Positions 6,550-11,131 of a stretch of 11,131 nucleotides of DNA are shown in pieces. A model generated the notes under the pieces. That model worked only from the letters and a program-made list of their open reading frames with translations. It searched no databases and was not told the origin of the DNA. Both the position numbers and the translations under genes were made by a program. The stretch spans positions 1 to 11,131 of the forward strand of contig VHCC01000019.1 in NCBI GenBank assembly GCA_016882185.1, written 5' to 3'. Positions within the stretch are counted from its first letter, which is position 1. Each line of letters opens with the position of its first letter. The DNA comes from Candidatus Pelagibacterales bacterium (GTDB lineage Bacteria; Pseudomonadota; Alphaproteobacteria; Pelagibacterales; Pelagibacteraceae).

Positions 6550-7907
6550 ATAAATCTAAGATATCGCACAGCAAAACTGTCATTTTTAATATTGTATTTC
6601 CTATTCTTAAAATTGATAAAAGGAACAAACATCAGCTCCCCTTTATGGTTCCAAAATGAAGGTAAAGTTTTTTTTGCCTGAACTGGAATCTTGTCTAAAG
6701 AAGAAATAAATTTATTTTTTTTCAAATAATCAATTCCTGAATTACCTAATTTTTTAACAATAAATTTTTGTTGATTATCAAAATTTTTATAAACTAAAAA
6801 ACGATCATCCCAATTTTTAGTTTGTTTTATTTTACTTAATGTTTCACTAGTAAGATTTCTATCCTCTCTAAAAAAAGAGATCATGTTAGAATTTTTTTCA
6901 ATTAAACAACCTCCTAAAGTTGAAGATTTAAACTTCTTTGATGAAAAATTTTTCATTAAAATTTTTAAACTATCAGATCTTGGTGGATAATATTCGCCTG
7001 ATACAAAATGTATCGCTTTAATAATAACCCTAAAAATTACTTCAGGAGCTTCATTTTTAAATATAGTAGATTTTAAAGTTGCATAACCTTCCTTAAAAAA
7101 ATTTAAGTATTTCTTTTCAGATTTTAAAATATAAAAATCTAATGAATTTTTAGCAGTATTTAAATTTTCAATTGTTTTTAAAACTCTTTTTGGATCAAAG
7201 CCTTCTTTCTGTAACCTAGATTGCATTTTTCTAATTCGAACTCTTAAAAATTTTTCATTAAGATTTGATGGATCTTCAATCCAAGTAGAAAAAATTTTCT
7301 TGGTTAGGTTCAATAGTTCTTCTTTTTTAAAATGAAGCAGAGGTCGTAAAAGGTAAAAATCTTTATTAAGTTCAGATACGTTTTGTAAAGAAGTTAACCC
7401 TTTGATACCGCTGCCTCTAATTAATCGAATATAAAAATTCTCAATTAAATCATCTTGATGATGAGCTAGGATAAGAAATCTTATTTTATTTTTTTTGCAA
7501 TATTTTTGAAATAGATCATATCGTAAATCTCTTGCTTTCTTTTGAATATTAGATGTAAATTTTGAACCACGGTAAGTTAAAATTTCTGCTTTAATATTAT
7601 TTTTTTTTAAATTTTTAAATGTTTGTTTTGCTTCATTGGCAGATTCTTTTCTTAATCCATGATCAACAATTAAAGTTGCAAAATCACTAGATTGTTCTAG
7701 TGAATATAATTTAGCAAGAATACTTAAGGCTAGGCTATCGCTCCCACCAGATACAGCAATTGCAAATTTTTCTTTACCAACAAAAGGTAGAATATTTTCT
7801 CTGAATCGAAAATAAATTTGATTAATTTTTTTTTCTTCTAATAATTTAAAATTAAGCGCAGTTAAATCTCTTCTTTTCATAAGATGATTTTTGTAAAATT
7901 GAAGCAT
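6546..7907 (-). CDS. tilS: tRNA(Ile)-lysidine synthase TilS
   Basis: TilS attaches lysine to C34 of the CAU-anticodon tRNA-Ile, making lysidine and switching both decoding (AUA) and charging to isoleucine. It is an essential cytoplasmic enzyme. The N-type PP-loop SGGSDS is at 53-58, DHGLR at 82-86, HHQDD at 149-153, RGSGIKGL at 164-171 and WIEDPSN at 209-215, followed by the arginine-rich RVRIRK. A tRNA-binding C-terminal region brings the total to 453 residues, near the E. coli length of about 430. The annotated ATG (7905-7907) overlaps the cpoB 3' end by 56 bases. A second in-frame ATG at residue 10 (7878-7880) reduces the overlap to 29 bases and leaves a more usual distance to the PP-loop. 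Neither has a convincing Shine-Dalgarno sequence, so the start is unresolved. The overlap with cpoB is out of frame, which suggests coupled translation. Confidence 0.95.
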   Translation of the reverse strand: MLQFYKNHLMKRRDLTALNFKLLEEKKINQIYFRFRENILPFVGKEKFAIAVSGGSDSLALSILAKLYSLEQSSDFATLIVDHGLRKESANEAKQTFKNLKKNNIKAEILTYRGSKFTSNIQKKARDLRYDLFQKYCKKNKIRFLILAHHQDDLIENFYIRLIRGSGIKGLTSLQNVSELNKDFYLLRPLLHFKKEELLNLTKKIFSTWIEDPSNLNEKFLRVRIRKMQSRLQKEGFDPKRVLKTIENLNTAKNSLDFYILKSEKKYLNFFKEGYATLKSTIFKNEAPEVIFRVIIKAIHFVSGEYYPPRSDSLKILMKNFSSKKFKSSTLGGCLIEKNSNMISFFREDRNLTSETLSKIKQTKNWDDRFLVYKNFDNQQKFIVKKLGNSGIDYLKKNKFISSLDKIPVQAKKTLPSFWNHKGELMFVPFINFKNRKYNIKNDSFAVRYLRFI

Positions 7908-8811
7908 CAGTCTTTGGGTAAGCTTTTTTTAGATTTGCAATCATCTTACAACCCTGTTCGGTTTCGCCTAATTCAGCAAGAGTTACTCCAAGTTTCAATA
8001 AGTTTTCAGGAGCCTTAGGACTATTTGGATATTTTTGATAACCATCTAGGAATGCAACCGCTGCATCTTCGTAAAGTTGTCTAATATAAAAGGTTTCCCC
8101 ATAAAAAAATTGAGCACTACCAGCTAACTCATGCTTTGCATGAGCATCAACAAATTCTTTAAAAGCAATTTCGGCTTTTTCAAAATCACCACTTTTCATA
8201 ATATTCATAGCAAACTTGTATCGTTCAGCAACCGAAGCTTTGGGTAAAATTTTAGCTTGCGTTTTATTAGTTTTTTCCTTTAATTTAATGCTCTCGGTAT
8301 TTACTGATTTATCTTTTAGAGAATTATCTTCATCATCACTAATTTCATCTACTTCTTCTTTATTTAAGATATTTTTATCATTCATTTTTGGAGGTGATAT
8401 CTTTTTTTCTTCAATAACTTCTTTTGGAGAGCTTACTTTGTCGCTTGCAAATTTATTATTTTCTAATTGTTGCAACCTTAATTGGTTATCATTAGACACT
8501 TTATTTAATTTATCAGATAATTGCTGAAGTTGATAACTGTTTTCCTCATACCTCTGTGTCATTTGTTGAATCTGTTTTTCTAATTCAGAAATTTTAGTTA
8601 ATTGTCTTGTTAAAGCTTCATTTAAAGAAATATTATCAGATGGTAGATTTGGATTCTTGGTATAAACTGCTTTTTCCAGAGTTTGAATATCCTTTTGAAT
8701 TTTATCTAATTTATCTAACAACTCATTCATTTTATCTTGTTGTGCAAAACTAATATTTGCAAAAAAGATTAAGATTAAAAATTGTATTAAAAATTTATTT
8801 TTAAATAACAT
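7852..8811 (-). CDS. cpoB: Tol-Pal system periplasmic protein CpoB/YbgF
   Basis: CpoB (YbgF) is the periplasmic Tol-Pal accessory protein, which in E. coli binds TolA and coordinates outer-membrane constriction with peptidoglycan synthesis. The 319-residue product begins with a Sec signal peptide (hydrophobic 8-21, likely cut after SFA at 23). Next comes a long heptad-like coiled coil (about 27-120, many Leu/Gln/Lys) and then a highly charged low-complexity linker (about 125-190, rich in Lys, Asp, Glu and Ser). The C-terminal TPR region (about 193-305) contains AERYKFAMNIMKSGDFEKA, FFYGETFYIRQLYEDA and an APENLLKLGVTLAELG segment. The product ends in NCA. Its place directly after pal supports the identity. 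It lies only about 30 bases beyond the strong pal terminator, with an AT-only leader and no clear promoter or Shine-Dalgarno sequence, so expression may depend on readthrough. Confidence 0.92.
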   Translation of the reverse strand: MLFKNKFLIQFLILIFFANISFAQQDKMNELLDKLDKIQKDIQTLEKAVYTKNPNLPSDNISLNEALTRQLTKISELEKQIQQMTQRYEENSYQLQQLSDKLNKVSNDNQLRLQQLENNKFASDKVSSPKEVIEEKKISPPKMNDKNILNKEEVDEISDDEDNSLKDKSVNTESIKLKEKTNKTQAKILPKASVAERYKFAMNIMKSGDFEKAEIAFKEFVDAHAKHELAGSAQFFYGETFYIRQLYEDAAVAFLDGYQKYPNSPKAPENLLKLGVTLAELGETEQGCKMIANLKKAYPKTDASILQKSSYEKKRFNCA

Positions 8812-8838
8812 TTTATTATTTTATTTTATTTAAATGGC

Positions 8839-8877
8839 AAAAAAAAGACCCTAATGAAATTCACATTAGGGTCTTTT
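8839..8877 (-). terminator. Strong intrinsic terminator after pal
   Basis: A perfect 14-bp inverted repeat (8843-8856 and 8864-8877) with a 7-base loop encloses the GACCCTAATG core. Read on the minus strand, the stem is followed by a T run; eight consecutive T lie at 8839-8846, four of them also pairing in the stem. This is a textbook Rho-independent terminator starting 16 bases after the pal stop codon. On the plus strand only four T follow the stem, so it is best assigned to pal. It lies between pal and cpoB, inside what is usually treated as one operon, and would uncouple their expression or allow only partial readthrough. Confidence 0.93.
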
Positions 8878-8892
8878 AGAAAGTATCTAATA

Positions 8893-9390
8893 CTAATTAG
8901 TTTTAACTGTTACAGCTCGTCTATTTTGAGACCAAGCTAAAGCATTCGATGCCGGATTTACCGGTTTTTCCTTACCGTAACTAATCACTTTAATTCTATT
9001 TGCTGCTATACCATTACTTATTAAATAGTTTTTTGCAGCTGTAGCTCTTCTTTCGCCAAGAGCTAAGTTATATTCTCTTGTTCCTCTTTCATCTGCATGA
9101 CCTTCAAGAACAACATTTAAGGTTGGATTTGCTTTTAAATACGTTGCTTGTTTTGCTAGGGTTGCACTTGCAGCAGTTGTCAAATCTGATTTATTTGTAG
9201 CAAAAAATACTCTATCTGGAACACCATCAGCTAAAAATTTTACTGTTTCTGTTCCTGTGTAAGCATCATCAGTTGATCCTAGGGATGGAGCTGGAGATGG
9301 AGTTGTCGCTTTTTGTTGTGTAGCACAAGCACCTAAAAACAAGGTCATTACTAACGCTAATATAATTTTATTTAATTTATTAGGTAACAT
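8893..9390 (-). CDS. pal: Peptidoglycan-associated lipoprotein Pal
   Basis: Pal is an outer-membrane lipoprotein that binds peptidoglycan and is shuttled by TolB and TolA to tighten the envelope at the division site. The 165-residue protein has a lipoprotein signal peptide: positive MLPNKLNK, a hydrophobic stretch at 9-19 and the lipobox LGAC with lipidated Cys22. A short Thr/Pro/Ser-rich tether (about 23-45) leads to the OmpA-like domain (about 58-163). The diaminopimelate-binding motif GHADERGTREYN (97-108) has Asp100, and the paired ERRA has Arg115, the 15-residue spacing seen in OmpA-family domains. The ATG start gives an intact signal peptide. It lies between tolB (82-base gap with a candidate promoter) and a strong terminator, so it may have its own transcript, as expected for an abundant structural lipoprotein. 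Confidence 0.97.
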   Translation of the reverse strand: MLPNKLNKIILALVMTLFLGACATQQKATTPSPAPSLGSTDDAYTGTETVKFLADGVPDRVFFATNKSDLTTAASATLAKQATYLKANPTLNVVLEGHADERGTREYNLALGERRATAAKNYLISNGIAANRIKVISYGKEKPVNPASNALAWSQNRRAVTVKTN

Positions 9391-9406
9391 TTATTATCTT
9401 TCGTTG

Positions 9407-9435
9407 TTTATATTTGTAAGTTTTACTTATTTTAA
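9407..9435 (-). promoter_or_regulatory. Candidate promoter for pal
   Basis: In the tolB-pal gap the minus strand carries TTAAAA (9430-9435, four of six matches to TTGACA), a 17-base spacer and TATAAA (9407-9412, five of six to TATAAT). Transcription would begin about 10 bases before the pal ATG. This 82-base gap is the longest in the window, which suggests it holds a signal. The region is very AT-rich, so chance matches are likely and the call is tentative. Confidence 0.35.
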
Positions 9436-9472
9436 AAAAACAGTTAATGCAACCTTAAGTTTTATGTTCTTA

Positions 9473-10813
9473 CTATTTTGCTGATAATAATCCGGACCAA
9501 GAAGGATCGGAAGCATCGGTTTCGGTTAGGATCAATCTTTCATTATATCCCGTTAGATCAATAGACCATAATTTTGCTCCACCTCCTCTACCTGCAGTAT
9601 CAGAAGCAGTTTCGCGATAAAAAATTAGTACTCTTCCATTGGGCGCCCAAGAAGGAGCCTCTTGATAATAATTTTCAGTTAATAATCTCTCGCCTGATCC
9701 ATCTGATCTCATAACACCTATATAGAATTTATTTCGATATAGTTTAGTAAAAGCAATAAGATCACCACGCGGCGACCAAACTGGAGTACCATATAAACCA
9801 TCGCCAAAAGAAATTCTTTTTACATTAGTTCCATCACTTTTCATTGTATAAATTTGCTGAAAACCACTCCGGTCAGAATTAAAGGCAATTTGAGCTCCGT
9901 CAGGAGAATAGGAAGGTGAAGTGTCTATAGAGGGATGATCAGTTAATTTTTCAACAACTCTAGTTTTAATGTCCATAGTATAAATATCAGAGTTGCCTTC
10001 TTGTGCAAAACTCATAATAATTTTTTTCCCATCCGATGAAAAACGTGGTGCAAAAGTCATACCTGGAAAATCTCCAACTAAATCTTGCAATCCTGTTTCA
10101 ATATTTAATAGGTAAACTCTTGGTAAATTTTTGTAATAGGACATATATGTGACAAGTTGATTTGTTGGGCTAAATCTTGGAGTTAAAACAATTTCATTTC
10201 CTAAAGTTAAATATTTAACTCCAAAACCATCTTGATCCATTACAGCTAATCTTTTTTTTCTATTTACTTTGGGACCTGTTTCAGCAACATAAATAATTCT
10301 TGTATCAAAATAACCTTTTTCACCAGTTAGCCTTTCGTAAATTTTATCAGAAATTAAATGCGCTACTCTTCTCCAGTTGTCTGGAACTGTATAAAAAGCT
10401 AAAGCGGATAATTCTGTTGCAGATACCACATCCCATAATTTAAATTCAACTTTGAGTCTTTCATCTTTTTCTAAAGAAATTTTACCAGTTACAAGAACCT
10501 GCGCCTTAATAAACGACCAATCCTCAAATCTTGGTTTATTATGAGCTACTTCTGGTTTTTGAATAAAAGATTTCTTATCTAAAGCAAAAAATAAACCTGA
10601 TCGAGTAAGATTATTTTGAACTATTTCTGGTATTTTGTTTTCAATATTTGTTTTTTTTAAATTGCTATCAATATTTATATCAAAATAAAAATTTGAAATT
10701 GCAACTGGTAGTGGATCTAAATTACCTCTGGTAATATCAACAGTAACAAGGGCAAATGATTTTGAAGTAATTAAAAAAAATAAAAAAACTATTTTATAAA
10801 TATAATTCTTCAT
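9473..10813 (-). CDS. tolB: Tol-Pal system periplasmic beta-propeller protein TolB
   Basis: TolB is the periplasmic hub that contacts Pal and the TolA C-terminal domain. The 446-residue product starts with a Sec signal peptide (hydrophobic 8-16, likely cut after SFA at 21). The mature N-terminus LVTVDITRG corresponds to the TolA-binding box region. An alpha/beta domain spans about 35-165. A six-bladed propeller follows, with recurring blade motifs: FSPTNQ (214-219), FSSDGKKI (258-265), YSPDGAQIAF (302-311), WSPRGDLIAF (346-355) and WAPNGRVLIF (389-398). Length matches the family. The ATG is one base after the tolA stop and is preceded by GAGG at ideal spacing, which makes this the clearest ribosome-binding site in the window. 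A tight tolA-tolB junction is typical of tol operons. Confidence 0.97.
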   Translation of the reverse strand: MKNYIYKIVFLFFLITSKSFALVTVDITRGNLDPLPVAISNFYFDINIDSNLKKTNIENKIPEIVQNNLTRSGLFFALDKKSFIQKPEVAHNKPRFEDWSFIKAQVLVTGKISLEKDERLKVEFKLWDVVSATELSALAFYTVPDNWRRVAHLISDKIYERLTGEKGYFDTRIIYVAETGPKVNRKKRLAVMDQDGFGVKYLTLGNEIVLTPRFSPTNQLVTYMSYYKNLPRVYLLNIETGLQDLVGDFPGMTFAPRFSSDGKKIIMSFAQEGNSDIYTMDIKTRVVEKLTDHPSIDTSPSYSPDGAQIAFNSDRSGFQQIYTMKSDGTNVKRISFGDGLYGTPVWSPRGDLIAFTKLYRNKFYIGVMRSDGSGERLLTENYYQEAPSWAPNGRVLIFYRETASDTAGRGGGAKLWSIDLTGYNERLILTETDASDPSWSGLLSAK

Positions 10814-10814
10814 A

Positions 10815-11131
10815 CTAACCTCTTAACATTTCTTTAGCATCAAAGTTGAGTTGCATCTCTTTCCATTTTTCATATTCAGTTGGCGGGACTTTTAAAGGGT
10901 TGCACAATTTAACAGCTCTTAATGCACTTTCTGCTAATATTTTGTAATAAGTTTGTCCACCTGTATTCATTCTTGATTGATCTAAAATCTCACTACTTAT
11001 CAACGATCCATCTGGATTAAGCTTTATTCTCACTTTTACAGTTAAATTTTCATTGTACGGAAGTCCAATAGGAATATTCCAGCACTTAAATATTTGAGCT
11101 TTGATTGCATCCTCTTGCGTTATAGTGAGTT
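10815..11131 (-). CDS. tolA: TolA C-terminal domain (3' part of gene, open at window edge)
   Basis: The frame is open from the right edge of the window to a TAG at 10815-10817, giving about 105 residues with the 5' part missing. A GTG at 11031-11033 is internal and not the real start. The coding segment reads on upstream through QEDAIKAQIFKCWNIPIG and PYNENLTVKV. This matches the alphaproteobacterial TolA C-terminal (domain III, TonB-like) fold: an amphipathic helix ending in CWN, the VRIKLNPDGSL strand pair, AESALRAVKLCNP, then EYEKWKEMQLNFDAKEM. The two cysteines (in KCWN and KLCNP) are placed like the domain III disulfide of E. coli TolA. TolA spans the periplasm from its TolQ-TolR-coupled membrane anchor, and this domain contacts TolB and CpoB. 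The identity is secured by tolB one base downstream. Confidence 0.9.
   Translation of the reverse strand, partial: LTITQEDAIKAQIFKCWNIPIGLPYNENLTVKVRIKLNPDGSLISSEILDQSRMNTGGQTYYKILAESALRAVKLCNPLKVPPTEYEKWKEMQLNFDAKEMLRG
10819..10822 (-). promoter_or_regulatory. Shine-Dalgarno site for tolB
   Basis: GAGG lies five bases before the tolB ATG and is embedded in the last codons of tolA (AGA GGT TAG). It fixes the tolB start and implies translation from ribosomes finishing tolA. The other starts I checked on the minus strand have no comparable site. Confidence 0.7.

Noticed and set aside
8216..8527. Plus-strand open frame of 103 codons opposite cpoB
   Set aside because: It is antisense to the coiled-coil and linker of CpoB; its Ser/Phe/Leu repeats mirror Lys/Glu/Asn codons on the other strand.
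9417..9429. Inverted repeat TAAGT-TTT-ACTTA in the pal leader, possible operator
   Set aside because: The arms are only five A/T-rich bases, and such repeats are expected by chance here. It does fall in the spacer of the candidate pal promoter, but that is not enough support.
9436..9472. Terminator after tolB based on a run of seven T on the minus strand
   Set aside because: The preceding possible stem (GTT/AAC) is only three base pairs, too weak for an intrinsic terminator.
10815..11033. Short 72-codon gene beginning at an internal GTG
   Set aside because: The same frame is open to the window edge and carries TolA domain residues upstream of the GTG, so this is the 3' end of tolA.

Overview
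The window looks like a chromosomal housekeeping segment of a low-GC, streamlined alphaproteobacterium. It is most likely a SAR11 (Pelagibacterales) relative. This rests on strongly AT-rich coding and spacer DNA, gaps of 1-82 bases, the alphaproteobacterial type of RpoH tail and TolA/TolB/Pal proteins, and a gene order that I recall from Pelagibacter. No database search was possible, so the taxonomic call is inference.

Nine complete genes and one partial gene lie on the minus strand. In transcription order (right to left) they are: tolA (3' part only), tolB, pal, cpoB/ybgF, tilS, ftsH, folP, glmM, thiD and purA. One further gene enters from the left edge on the plus strand. Only its last 22 codons are present, and they match the alphaproteobacterial RpoH (heat-shock sigma) C-terminus. 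It converges on purA and overlaps its 3' end by 11 bases.

The right third (about 7850-11131) is the Tol-Pal envelope module. TolA is the inner-membrane-anchored energy transducer, TolB the periplasmic beta-propeller, Pal the peptidoglycan-binding lipoprotein, and CpoB/YbgF the periplasmic coiled-coil and TPR partner. Together they link inner membrane, peptidoglycan and outer membrane during division. A strong intrinsic terminator sits just after pal, and a candidate promoter lies just before it, so pal may form its own transcription unit inside the cluster.

The middle (4604-7907) holds tilS, which overlaps the end of cpoB, and ftsH. A near-consensus sigma70 promoter (TTGAGA, 17-base spacer, TATAAT) precedes ftsH and overlaps the tilS stop codon. 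The order ftsH-folP-glmM is the arrangement known from many proteobacteria. It combines membrane protein quality control, folate synthesis and the phosphoglucosamine mutase that feeds peptidoglycan and LPS precursors.

The left third (59-2181) has thiD, with an apparent TTG start two bases after the glmM stop, and purA. No gene-free stretch exceeds 82 bases. I saw no mobile element, CRISPR array, tRNA or rRNA gene, and no accessory island. I found no convincing novel system. The points worth a second look concern regulation, start sites, overlaps and small protein-level oddities.
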